The translations under genes and the position numbers were made by a program. Below are positions 18,061-26,507 of a stretch of 64,000 nt of DNA, one piece after another. Origin of the DNA: Flavobacterium subsaxonicum WB 4.1-42 = DSM 21790. GTDB lineage: Bacteria > Bacteroidota > Bacteroidia > Flavobacteriales > Flavobacteriaceae. The stretch lies in assembly GCF_000422725.1 (NCBI RefSeq), contig NZ_KE383909.1, forward strand, positions 791,178 to 855,177. Direction: 5' to 3'. Under the pieces are notes generated by a model. It worked only from the letters and a program-made list of their open reading frames with translations. It was not told the DNA's origin and did no database searches. Position 1 is the first letter of the stretch, and each line of letters starts with the position of its first letter.

Positions 18061-18773
18061 TGGCTATAAGCACAGAATACAGGACAGAGGAGCCAGAGAT
18101 TATGGATAATTTTTTGCTGCACGGTGAAGAATTGCGCCTTGCCTTAGATAAAATTGCCCATATAAATAAATTATTAGGAGGTAACAGCCTTACGCTAAAT
18201 GGTGTAAAACAATTGCTCGATAAAGCAGATACCACACAACTGATTACCATTGCCGATGTTGGCTGCGGCAATGGCGACATGCTGCGCACGCTGGCTGATT
18301 ATGGTGCTAAAAACAATATCAGGCTGCGATTAATTGGCATAGATGCAAACGCTTATACGGTTAATTATGCACGTAAGTTATCTGAAAATCATCCTGATAT
18401 AGAATATTTGTGTATTGATATTTTTACTGAGGAATTCGAAAAACTACACTATGATATAGTATTATGCACGCTAACGCTGCATCATTTTGAAGATAGTCAG
18501 ATTACCAATATTATGGCTACCTTTAATAGCAATGCTACGTTGGGTATTGTTATAAACGATTTGCACCGCAGCAAGATCGCGTACAAGCTTTTTGGCCTTA
18601 TTTGCAGTGTTTTTAGCCTTAACCGTATGTCTCGCGAAGATGGGTTGGTGTCTATATTACGCGGATTTAAGAAGAATGAGTTAGAGCTTTTCTCTAAAAA
18701 ACTGAATTTAAAAAACTACAGCATCCAATGGAAATGGGCGTTTAGGTACCAATGGATAATTTATAAAGTATGA
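18060..18773 (+). CDS. SAM-dependent class I methyltransferase
   Basis: 237 residues with the class I Rossmann motifs: ITIADVGCGNGDMLRTLA (motif I, about residue 60-77), GIDANAYTVNYAR (acidic residue of motif II), IDIFTEEF, and DIVLCTLTLHHF (motif IV). It overlaps the FAD gene by one base and its own stop overlaps the PKS start by 4 bases (ATGA at 18770-18773), so it is made in step with both. The closest broad type is the UbiE/methyltransferase-11 fold used for small phenolic or quinone substrates. The S. griseus analogue SrsB is an unrelated membrane methyltransferase, so this would be a functional rather than homologous match. Probable O- or C-methylation of the polyketide product. Confidence 0.85.
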   Translation: MAISTEYRTEEPEIMDNFLLHGEELRLALDKIAHINKLLGGNSLTLNGVKQLLDKADTTQLITIADVGCGNGDMLRTLADYGAKNNIRLRLIGIDANAYTVNYARKLSENHPDIEYLCIDIFTEEFEKLHYDIVLCTLTLHHFEDSQITNIMATFNSNATLGIVINDLHRSKIAYKLFGLICSVFSLNRMSREDGLVSILRGFKKNELELFSKKLNLKNYSIQWKWAFRYQWIIYKV

Positions 18774-19822
18774 GTGTAAAAATTATAACCGCCACCAAGC
18801 AATTACCACGGTACTCGCGCGATACTAAAGATATCATTCCGTTATTGGATGGCTGGCTTGAGGGCCAGGACGAACGCTTTATAAAAAAAGTAAAAAAGAT
18901 ATTTGAGGGTGCAGCGGTAGACAGGCGCTACTCTGTAATGGATCCGCTGGAGGTGTTTACAGCTACATCTTTCGAAGAAAAAAATGATATTTACACACGT
19001 GAAGCCATTATTTTAGGCGAACAGGTACTGGACAAAGCCTTAAATAAAGCAGGCTGGGATCCTCATACCTTGGATTATATTATAACAGTAAGCTGTACGG
19101 GTATTATGATACCGTCATTGGATGCTTACCTTATAAATAAAATGAAATTGCGGCAGGATATTGTGCGCCTTCCGGTAACGGAAATGGGCTGTGCAGCCGG
19201 AATTTCGGGCATTATATATGCCAAGAACTTTTTAAAAGCAAATCCGGGTAAACGGGCGGCAGTAATAGCGGTAGAATCGCCTACGGCAACGTTTCAGCTT
19301 AACGATTTTTCGATGCCCAACATTGTAAGCGCCGCTATTTTTGGCGATGGTGCTGCCTGTTGTTTGCTGTCGTCTTACGAAGAAGATAAGGGCCCCGAAA
19401 TACTGGACGAGCAAATGTATCATTTTTATGATGCCGAGCACATGATGGGCTTTAAACTGACTAACAGCGGCCTGCAAATGGTATTAGATATTGAAGTGCC
19501 CGACACTATAGCAGCACATTTTGGCGATATTATCCATCCGTTTTTGGAGCGTAACAATTTAAAAATTGAAGATATAGACCATCTTATATTTCATCCGGGA
19601 GGAAAGAAGATAGTTCAGACAGTAGAGGCGTTGTTTTCCGGCCTCGGTAAAAATATAGATGCGACTAAAGAGGTGCTAAGAAGCTACGGAAATATGTCGA
19701 GTGCAACGGTACTCTATGTTTTAGAGCAAATTATGGATGGGAATCCGCAAGCGGGAGAAAAAGGCGTAATGCTAAGCTTTGGGCCGGGGTTCTCGGCACA
19801 ACGTGTACTGTTACAATGGTAA
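18770..19822 (+). CDS. Type III polyketide synthase (chalcone/stilbene-synthase family)
   Basis: 350 residues, typical for bacterial type III PKS. The catalytic triad is complete: Cys141 (VTEMGCAAGISG), His275 (IFHPGGKK) and Asn308 (SYGNMSSATVLYVLE). The C-terminal GFGPGF-type loop appears as LSFGPGFSAQRVLL. The enzyme condenses a starter acyl unit with malonyl-CoA to give pyrones, resorcinols or resorcylic acids. Linked genes encode an acyl-ACP system (dehydratase, ketosynthase, ACP, PPTase), so the starter may be a dedicated acyl chain delivered from ACP rather than from ordinary fatty acid synthesis. It is not the DarB/DarA dialkylresorcinol pair of flexirubin synthesis. Product unknown. 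Confidence 0.94.
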   Translation: MSVKIITATKQLPRYSRDTKDIIPLLDGWLEGQDERFIKKVKKIFEGAAVDRRYSVMDPLEVFTATSFEEKNDIYTREAIILGEQVLDKALNKAGWDPHTLDYIITVSCTGIMIPSLDAYLINKMKLRQDIVRLPVTEMGCAAGISGIIYAKNFLKANPGKRAAVIAVESPTATFQLNDFSMPNIVSAAIFGDGAACCLLSSYEEDKGPEILDEQMYHFYDAEHMMGFKLTNSGLQMVLDIEVPDTIAAHFGDIIHPFLERNNLKIEDIDHLIFHPGGKKIVQTVEALFSGLGKNIDATKEVLRSYGNMSSATVLYVLEQIMDGNPQAGEKGVMLSFGPGFSAQRVLLQW

Positions 19823-19895
19823 AAAAGTGATTTTGCCATTAATTTTACGAGTATACTAATACACACGACTTAACAAATAATTCTCGAAATAGCGC

Positions 19896-19908
19896 AATTC
19901 GTGGCTAA
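19896..19908. repeat. Solitary arm of AATTCGTGGCTA repeat
   Basis: AATTCGTGGCTAA in the 106-bp gap between the PKS and dehydratase genes matches one arm of the hairpin repeat at 60741-60804. Only one arm is seen here. Confidence 0.4.
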
Positions 19909-19928
19909 CAAAACTAACAATATCAACT

Positions 19929-20366
19929 ATGGATCTTAATACAATTATTGCCCAACTGCCTTACACCAAACCTTTTTTGTTTGTAGATGAGCTATTGCAT
20001 GCCGACGAAAACGGTATTACGGGCACCTATACTTTTGATGAAAACCTTGATTTTTACAAAGGGCATTTTAAAGATAATCCGGTAACGCCCGGAGTTATCT
20101 TAACCGAAACCATGGCGCAGATAGGCATGGTTTGCCTGGGAATTTATTTGTTAAACAACGACTTAAAGAAAGATACGGTAATAGCTTTTACATCAGCTGA
20201 TATACAGTTTTTAAAACCTGTATATCCAAACGAAAAAGTAACGGTAATATCAGAAAAAACATTCTTTAGGTTTGGCAAGTTAAAATGCAATGTAGTTATG
20301 AAAAACGAAGCTGGTATAGACGTTTGTAAAGGTATTGTTGCCGGTATGATAACTACTAAACTATGA
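19929..20366 (+). CDS. FabZ-like 3-hydroxyacyl-ACP dehydratase
   Basis: 145-residue hot-dog fold enzyme. The catalytic pair of the FabZ family is intact: His46 in YKGHFKDNPVTPGV and Glu60 in VILTETMAQ. The usual PHRYPF loop reads PYTKPF, with Tyr where FabZ has His, which suggests a specialised paralogue rather than the housekeeping FabZ. It is separated from the PKS gene by 106 bp, the largest gap in the locus, and could have its own promoter. Its stop overlaps the ketosynthase start (ATGA at 20363-20366). Likely dehydrates the 3-hydroxyacyl intermediate bound to the cluster ACP, giving an unsaturated chain. Confidence 0.88.
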   Translation: MDLNTIIAQLPYTKPFLFVDELLHADENGITGTYTFDENLDFYKGHFKDNPVTPGVILTETMAQIGMVCLGIYLLNNDLKKDTVIAFTSADIQFLKPVYPNEKVTVISEKTFFRFGKLKCNVVMKNEAGIDVCKGIVAGMITTKL

Positions 20367-21637
20367 GCAAAAGGGTAGTTATAACAGGCCTTGGTGTTGC
20401 TGCCCCCAACGGGGTTGGACTGCCTGCGTTTACCCATGCCATAAAAAACGGAGTATCGGGCATACGGCATGATGCGAAGTTGCAGCAATTGCAGTTTTCC
20501 TGCCAGATTGCGGGTCAGCCACAAATATCAGACGAGCTAAAAACACAGTATTTTACCGAATTAGAATTGCGTGGCTTTAACAGTACGGGTATATTATATG
20601 GCGTTATTGCAGGTATAGAAGCCTGGAGCAATGCCGGCCTGCCCATAGAAAATAACGAAGAACCCGACTGGCATAGCGGTACCATATTTGGATCGGGTAC
20701 ATCGGGCATTGATAAATTTCGCGAAAGCATTTATAAGATAGACGATTTACAAACCCGCCGCCTGGGCAGTACCGTTGTAGCCCAAACCATGAACAGCGGC
20801 GTTAGTGCCTACCTGGGGGGTAAGTTAGGGTTGGGCAATCAGGTTACAACCAACTCGTCGGCCTGCGCCACGGGTGCCGAGGCTATTTTAATGGCGTACG
20901 ACCGTATACAGGCCGGTAAGGCTAAGCGAATACTGGCAGGCAGCACCGGAGATAGCGGCCCTTACATCTGGGCAGGCTTTGATGCGCTGCGTGTATGCGA
21001 TTCAAAACATAATGATGATCCAACACATGGGTCGCGACCAATGAGTGCCACAGCGGCAGGCTTTGTGCCGGGCAGTGGGGCAGGTGCATTGGTTGTTGAA
21101 GATTTAGATAGTGCCTTAGAGCGCGGTGCAACTATTTATGCCGAGGTGCTGGGTGGTAGTGTAAACTCTGGCGGGCAACGCGGCAGCGGCAGCATGACGG
21201 CGCCTAACAGCACTGCTGTGCAACGTTGTATAATTGATGCTGTAATGAATGCGGGAATTTCTGCCAATGATATCGATGCTATAAACGGCCACCTTACCGC
21301 CACCACTAAAGACAGCCTTGAGATAGAGAACTGGACAAAGGCTTTGGGCAGGGGCGGGAATGATTTTCCGTACATCAATTCCTTAAAATCAATGACGGGG
21401 CATTGCCTTAGCGCAGCTGGCAGTATAGAGAGCGTTGCCACGGTACTGCAATTGCACGAAGGGTTTATCTTCCCTAACATAAACTGCGACGACCTGCATA
21501 CGGATATTGCGGCACTTATCGATCCGGGTAAAGTGCCTACAAAAATCATTCATAAAAACCTGAATATTATAGCCAAGGCCAGTTTTGGTTTTGGCGATGT
21601 AAATGCCTGTATAATCTTTAAAAAATTTGAACAATAA
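20363..21637 (+). CDS. FabF-like beta-ketoacyl-ACP synthase
   Basis: 424 residues, thiolase fold of the KAS I/II family. Active-site residues are Cys168 (TTNSSACATGAEAI), His310 and His347 (KSMTGHCLSAAGSIE), with the terminal GFGDVNA glycine loop (FGFGDVNACIIF). The segment around His310 reads INGHLTATTKD, where FabF enzymes have NAHGTSTPxxD: catalytic His and the first Thr are kept, but Gly, Ser and Pro are changed and one residue is missing. With the dedicated ACP downstream this marks a secondary-metabolite type KS. Overlaps the dehydratase gene by 4 bases and is 4 bp from the ACP start. Confidence 0.9.
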   Translation: MSKRVVITGLGVAAPNGVGLPAFTHAIKNGVSGIRHDAKLQQLQFSCQIAGQPQISDELKTQYFTELELRGFNSTGILYGVIAGIEAWSNAGLPIENNEEPDWHSGTIFGSGTSGIDKFRESIYKIDDLQTRRLGSTVVAQTMNSGVSAYLGGKLGLGNQVTTNSSACATGAEAILMAYDRIQAGKAKRILAGSTGDSGPYIWAGFDALRVCDSKHNDDPTHGSRPMSATAAGFVPGSGAGALVVEDLDSALERGATIYAEVLGGSVNSGGQRGSGSMTAPNSTAVQRCIIDAVMNAGISANDIDAINGHLTATTKDSLEIENWTKALGRGGNDFPYINSLKSMTGHCLSAAGSIESVATVLQLHEGFIFPNINCDDLHTDIAALIDPGKVPTKIIHKNLNIIAKASFGFGDVNACIIFKKFEQ

Positions 21638-21641
21638 CCCC

Positions 21642-21896
21642 ATGAATAAAGAAGATCTTATTGCTAAATTAAAAGTAATTGTTAAGCCCTATACCACAAA
21701 TACAGTGGCTTACGATAACCTGAATGAAAACACCGATTTTATAAACGACCTTAACATCAACTCGGCCAATCTGGTAGATATTGTTTTAGATATAGAGGAG
21801 GCCTTTGATATTGTTATTGAAAATGCCGACATGGAGCGCATGCTTGATGTAAAAACAGCCGTAGAAATTATAGAAACCAAACTGGCTGCCAAATGA
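21642..21896 (+). CDS. Acyl carrier protein
   Basis: 84 residues from the ATG at 21642, 4 bp after the ketosynthase stop; a TTG at 21627 in frame would overlap the ketosynthase and is less likely. Acidic four-helix carrier fold. The phosphopantetheine attachment serine lies in INSANLVDIVLDIEEAF, a variant of the usual DSLDxVEL motif with Asn before Ser and Ala after it. Its stop overlaps the PPTase start (ATGA at 21893-21896). It is most likely the private carrier for the cluster's ketosynthase and dehydratase. The atypical DSL motif fits a dedicated PPTase next door. Confidence 0.9.
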   Translation: MNKEDLIAKLKVIVKPYTTNTVAYDNLNENTDFINDLNINSANLVDIVLDIEEAFDIVIENADMERMLDVKTAVEIIETKLAAK

Positions 21897-22393
21897 TTGG
21901 TAACGATGTTGTAGATATTATCCAATCGCGCAAAGAGAGCAACTGGCAGCGCCGTGGCTTTCTGGATAAGCTGTTTACAATATCAGAACAACAGCTCATA
22001 AATCACCATCCTGACCCTGAAACAATGGTATGGCTGCTATGGAGCATGAAAGAGTCGGCTTATAAAATCTATAACCGCCAAACGGGCATTAGGGCTTTTA
22101 TTCCACTACAATTGGAATGTTGTAAAATATCGCAAAACGATAAGGGTTTTACGGGAGAGGTGCATTGCAAACGATTTATATTTTATACAGAGTCTGAAAT
22201 TCTGGAAGATATAATCCACACTAAAGCACTTTGCAGCAAGGGGTTGTTTAATAAAATAACAGAGGTAAAAAATGCCGCAGTAGTAAAAGATATATCAGGT
22301 TTTCCTTATATTTATGGGCATCAAAACAAAACTTTAGAGCCGGTATCAGTCAGCCATCATGGGCGGTGCCATAAAGTTGTAAAATTGCTTTAG
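21893..22393 (+). CDS. 4'-phosphopantetheinyl transferase
   Basis: 166 residues. It transfers phosphopantetheine from CoA to the carrier serine. The family motifs are visible: GNDVVDI at residues 3-9 (magnesium-binding Asp) and WSMKESAYKIY near 57 (W-x-x-KE-S/A-x-x-K). The length is that of the shorter AcpS/Sfp-like enzymes. It overlaps the ACP gene by 4 bases, so ACP and its activating enzyme are made together. Followed after a single base by the secreted-protein gene at 22395. Confidence 0.9.
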   Translation: MIGNDVVDIIQSRKESNWQRRGFLDKLFTISEQQLINHHPDPETMVWLLWSMKESAYKIYNRQTGIRAFIPLQLECCKISQNDKGFTGEVHCKRFIFYTESEILEDIIHTKALCSKGLFNKITEVKNAAVVKDISGFPYIYGHQNKTLEPVSVSHHGRCHKVVKLL

Positions 22394-22394
22394 T

Positions 22395-23066
22395 ATGCTT
22401 AAAAATTACCTGCTATTAATAGTACTATTGGTTGCGGCTTCGGCTAAAAGCCAGAATTACATTTTTGATTATATGCTGGAGTACAGCCATACAGACAGGA
22501 CCGATACCATAACTAAAATAGCAAAAACGTATACCGATTACCGCTTTATAAATTCTAAAGACAACAGCTATTGCCTTACAGTGCACGAAGCTAAAGGCAC
22601 TACCTATCTGGAACTGCTGTTAGAGAGCGGAAAGTATTTTAGGAGCAACCTGTCTACCGAAGATTTTTTTGTTGAAGGTATCAGCATAAAATGCCCCTAT
22701 GCCATGACGTTGCCTTCGGATAACATCCGGATGAAAGATTATGATTTTATTACCAAAGCCGATACGGTTATAAACACCCAGCCCTTTAAGTATTTTGTAC
22801 TGCAACCTGCCAATAAGAAAAAAATTGAGCGGCTGGAAATCAGTACCCAACATTATATAATAGATAACAGCCTGTACTTACAGCTGCCCATGCTTAAACC
22901 GCAAAGCCTGGCCTACAGGTTTTGGAAGTATAACGGTAAAACGCCCAGTGGTGTAATAAAAGAAAGTTATAATATTAATGCCTTGGGCAATACAATTTTA
23001 GAGATGCATTTAGTACAACTGCTTCCTATAAAAAAGATAGTTATAATCGACCTGGATTGCAAATAA
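22395..23066 (+). CDS. Secreted protein of unknown function, end of PKS operon
   Basis: 223 residues with a signal peptide (MLKNYLLLIVLLVAASAKSQ). The mature part is rich in beta-type segments and contains two cysteine sites, but no recognised motif. One base separates its start from the PPTase stop, so it is co-transcribed with the polyketide genes. A periplasmic or outer-membrane partner for the product (binding or export) is possible, but this is only context. No close family recognised. Confidence 0.7.
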   Translation: MLKNYLLLIVLLVAASAKSQNYIFDYMLEYSHTDRTDTITKIAKTYTDYRFINSKDNSYCLTVHEAKGTTYLELLLESGKYFRSNLSTEDFFVEGISIKCPYAMTLPSDNIRMKDYDFITKADTVINTQPFKYFVLQPANKKKIERLEISTQHYIIDNSLYLQLPMLKPQSLAYRFWKYNGKTPSGVIKESYNINALGNTILEMHLVQLLPIKKIVIIDLDCK

Positions 23067-23128
23067 AGGCAATCAAATATTCGTGTTATAATAAATCTAA
23101 TCTGTTACCGGATTAATTACTAATTCGA

Positions 23129-23136
23129 TATATTTG
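23129..23136 (+). promoter_or_regulatory. -7 element for the PAS kinase gene
   Basis: TATATTTG, an exact match to TAnnTTTG, 25 bp upstream of the ATG at 23162. No clear TTG at -33 (TTA at the spot). Confidence 0.5.
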
Positions 23137-23161
23137 TGTTTCAACTATCACACTACTATCC

Positions 23162-25879
23162 ATGCAACACAACGGTTCGGCAGCCGAACACATTCAAAAG
23201 GCCTTAGAGGCTTCCGGAATAGGCACATGGCATTTTAACGCTGCAACCGGGCAAATGTTTCTGGATGGTACTGCACAGCAAATTTTTGGTTTTCAAGAGG
23301 CTGAATCTACCTACAATCATATATTTACATTAACCAGCGAGGCCGATGCCACGCTTGCTGCTATTGCACTGCAAACAGCTTTGGCGCTTGGTGTTATAGA
23401 TACAAAGTATCATAACCCAAATGGCGATTTACTACGGCTTAAAGGTAAAAAACATGGCGATATTTTTTACGGTACCGTGCAGCAGGTATTCGGCGAAAGC
23501 CAACCTGATGGTGCTAATATAGATGCCGATATACTACAGGCAATAATAAACGAATCTAATACCGGCATTGGTCTTTATATGGGCAGGGAGCTGGTTATTG
23601 GGGTTGCTAACGGTGTGCTTTTAAACTTTTGGGGCAAAGGCAATGTAGTGGGTCAAAAGTTGGCAGACGCATTACCGGAGCTTGAAGGGCAGCCCTTTTT
23701 ACAAATATTGGATGATGTTTTTACAACAGGACAGATATATCAGGTTACCGAAGCCCCTGTAGATTTGGCTACCAATGGTGTTTTGGCTACGTATTATTTT
23801 GATTTTATGTACAAGCCGCTGTTTGACAATCAAAACAGGGTATATGCCATATTAAATACCGCTATTGAGGTTACCGACCGTGTTTTTACCAAGCGTAAAA
23901 TGCAGGAAAGCGAATCGCGTTTTAGGTCGGTTACAGAGCAAAGCCCTATGGCTATTGGCCTGCTTAAAGGCAAAGAGATGGTTGTTGAAATTGCCAACAA
24001 AGGCATCTTGGCAATTTGGGGCAAAGATGCCTCTATAATGTATAAGCCACTTATTGAGGCTATTCCGGAGATTGAAGGCCAGGGGTTTTTAGAACTACTG
24101 GATGGCGTTTATACAACCGGTATGCCACACCACGGCTACGAAACCCTTGTTAAGCTTGAGCATAATGGCGTTTTAACCGATGTTTACGTTGATTTTACCT
24201 ATTCGGCACAAAAAGATAAAGAGGGTATAATTACCGGCGTGCTGGTGCTTGCTATAGATGTTACATCACGTGTGCACAACACCAGGCAAATTGCCGAAAG
24301 CGAGGCTAAATTTAAGGCGGTTATATACTCGGCACAGGCGGCAATGGCTGTTTTTAAAGGTAGGGATGAACTTGTAACTGATATTGCGAATGAAGAATTT
24401 TTAAAATTTGTTGCCCGCACTGAAGAAGAATTTATAGGCAGGCCTTTGCTGGAATCGATGCCCGAATTGCTGGGCCAGGCTTCGATAGACCTTATGCATG
24501 AGGTATTTGATAAGGGTATTAAAACCCACCATTATGGCAGGCAGGTAAATATTATGCGTGATGGTGTTCTTGCAACCAATTTTTATAATGTAAGTTACAC
24601 ACCGCTTTTTGATGCTAACGGAGAGGTGTATGCTGTTTTAGATATTGCCATAGATGTTACTGAAACTATTAAGACTCAACAGGCTATTGTTGAGGCAGAA
24701 GCATCGTTGCGCGGTGCGATAGAATTGGCCGAACTGGGTACATGGAGCCTTGACCCCCAAACTGGTATTGTTACCTATTCTGACAGGATGCTGGAATGGT
24801 ATGGCTTTAGCGGTAAGCCCGAAGACGTAAAAGATGTGTACGAAATTATACATAAAGACGACAGAAAGCGTATAGAACAGGCTATAAGCAGGGCTTTAGA
24901 GCCTGATTCTGATGGTGTATATGATGAAGAATATACCATTATAAACCGCCTTACCGGGAGGCAGCGTTTTTTGCATGCACAGGGAAAAGCTTTTTTTGAT
25001 GTGCATGGTAAACCGTACATGATTGGCGGTACAGCGCAGGATATTACTGCCCAGAAGCGGATTCAGATGGAGCTGCAAAACGAAGTTAATATACGTACCG
25101 AAGAGTTGCAAAAAGCCAACCAGGACCTTGAAGAAATGAATTTAAAGCTGATAAATTCTAACGAAGAGCTTGCCCAGTATGCCTATGTTGCCAGCCACGA
25201 TTTGCAGGAACCGCTTCGCAAAATAAGTATGTTCTCTAATTTGCTTCGTGAGAAGGATAAAGAAGGTGTACATAAAGGTACCATTGATAAAATTATACGA
25301 TCGTCTGAAAGGATGTCGATGCTTATAAAAGACCTGTTGGAGTTTTCGCGATTACTAAACCCCGACACGCGTTTTGTGCGTACAAATTTACAGGATATTG
25401 TTAAGGCTGTGAGGAGCGATTTTGAGTTGCTTATAGAAGAGAAAGACGCCCAGATATTAATTGGCAACTTACCGGTTATAGAAGCAGTGCCATTGCAAAT
25501 GAATCAGTTGTTTTATAATCTTATAGGCAATGCTCTAAAATTTGTTCCAACAAGTAAACAGCCCATTGTAAGTATTGATTGTAAGAGACTTAAAGTAAGT
25601 GAAGTAAAGCAATACATTAGCCATCCGGCAGATGTTATATATTATAGATTTAGCGTTACCGATAACGGAATTGGTATTGAAGAGCAATACCAAAAACAAA
25701 TTTTTGAGGTATTTAAAAGGCTGCATGCCCGTACCGAATATTCCGGGTCGGGGATTGGGCTGGCTATTTGCAGGCGTATTGCCAACAACCATAACGGAAC
25801 CATTTATATAAAGTCGGAACTGGGTAAAGGCACTACGTTTTACATTATTTTGCCCGAAGTGCAATTGCTTCAGAATTAA
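23162..25879 (+). CDS. Cytoplasmic multi-PAS sensor histidine kinase
   Basis: 905 residues with no signal peptide or membrane helix. About five PAS/PAC-like repeats fill residues 1-640; repeats 2-4 are clearly homologous to each other (LADALPELEGQPFLQILDDV, LIEAIPEIEGQGFLELLDGV, LLESMPELLGQASIDLMHEV). Then comes a coiled coil (RTEELQKANQDLEEMNLKL), HisKA with the His in YVASHDLQEPLRKISMFSN, and HATPase with NLIGNALKF, DNGIGIEEQY and YSGSGIGLAICRRI. No receiver domain or response regulator gene adjoins it, so it is an orphan. The ASHDLQEPLRK H-box is of the type common in bacteriophytochrome-like and other PAS kinases. Signal unknown. Confidence 0.9.
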   Translation: MQHNGSAAEHIQKALEASGIGTWHFNAATGQMFLDGTAQQIFGFQEAESTYNHIFTLTSEADATLAAIALQTALALGVIDTKYHNPNGDLLRLKGKKHGDIFYGTVQQVFGESQPDGANIDADILQAIINESNTGIGLYMGRELVIGVANGVLLNFWGKGNVVGQKLADALPELEGQPFLQILDDVFTTGQIYQVTEAPVDLATNGVLATYYFDFMYKPLFDNQNRVYAILNTAIEVTDRVFTKRKMQESESRFRSVTEQSPMAIGLLKGKEMVVEIANKGILAIWGKDASIMYKPLIEAIPEIEGQGFLELLDGVYTTGMPHHGYETLVKLEHNGVLTDVYVDFTYSAQKDKEGIITGVLVLAIDVTSRVHNTRQIAESEAKFKAVIYSAQAAMAVFKGRDELVTDIANEEFLKFVARTEEEFIGRPLLESMPELLGQASIDLMHEVFDKGIKTHHYGRQVNIMRDGVLATNFYNVSYTPLFDANGEVYAVLDIAIDVTETIKTQQAIVEAEASLRGAIELAELGTWSLDPQTGIVTYSDRMLEWYGFSGKPEDVKDVYEIIHKDDRKRIEQAISRALEPDSDGVYDEEYTIINRLTGRQRFLHAQGKAFFDVHGKPYMIGGTAQDITAQKRIQMELQNEVNIRTEELQKANQDLEEMNLKLINSNEELAQYAYVASHDLQEPLRKISMFSNLLREKDKEGVHKGTIDKIIRSSERMSMLIKDLLEFSRLLNPDTRFVRTNLQDIVKAVRSDFELLIEEKDAQILIGNLPVIEAVPLQMNQLFYNLIGNALKFVPTSKQPIVSIDCKRLKVSEVKQYISHPADVIYYRFSVTDNGIGIEEQYQKQIFEVFKRLHARTEYSGSGIGLAICRRIANNHNGTIYIKSELGKGTTFYIILPEVQLLQN

Positions 25880-25949
25880 ATTCTTACAAAATAATTTGCA
25901 TTTAGCTGTATTATTCTTTTTTTAACTATATATTTATAAAAAGAATAAT

Positions 25950-26507
25950 ATGGGTTCGATAAAAGATGTTGATAATCAGTTTTCTGAAAGTTTAAATAAC
26001 CTATTCGGTCAAATAAATTCTTATGGATTTGACTCTCCTGTTACGTTTATAGCTAATAAGGAGGTTGACAAAGAAAGTATTACGACAACCATACCAGCAA
26101 ACAAAGGTGTATATCTTATTGAAATTAAGATAGTTGATACTGATGCCACTTTTGATGAATGGCTTGCCGGTTTTGAAAAAATCCTAAACCATGAACGTTA
26201 CAGTAAGTCTAATGTTCCCAGTTTAAAAAAGTTGCGTTGTAAGAGCCATCGAACAGTAAAATTAGGAGAATGGTTCCCTTTGTACATTGGCAAATCTAAA
26301 AATATACAAAAAAGAGTTTTGGAACATTTGCATCTAAGACTGGAGCAAAGAACAACAGGCCTTAAACTTACTAATAGAGAAGAATTTCATGGCAACTCTT
26401 TTAGAATTAGCACTATAGTTTTAGATGTGATAAACTATGATATTATAGCCACTGAATTTGAAAGGCAGTTAAGAAACAGGATCAATCCTATTTTAGGCCG
26501 GCAATAA
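25950..26507 (+). CDS. GIY-YIG nuclease-fold protein
   Basis: 185 residues. Although short of obvious homology, the hallmarks of the GIY-YIG fold are all there: NKGVYLIEI (GIY variant, Gly53-Tyr55), PLYIGKSKNIQKRVLEH (YIG, residues 112-114, with Lys115 and Arg122), and a late conserved acidic position (TEFERQLRNR, Glu169/171). The spacing between GVY and YIG is longer than usual (about 55 residues). No extra DNA-binding domain. It stands alone, convergent with the exonuclease gene: its stop abuts that gene's stop without a gap. Role could be DNA processing or defence; unknown. Confidence 0.7.
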   Translation: MGSIKDVDNQFSESLNNLFGQINSYGFDSPVTFIANKEVDKESITTTIPANKGVYLIEIKIVDTDATFDEWLAGFEKILNHERYSKSNVPSLKKLRCKSHRTVKLGEWFPLYIGKSKNIQKRVLEHLHLRLEQRTTGLKLTNREEFHGNSFRISTIVLDVINYDIIATEFERQLRNRINPILGRQ

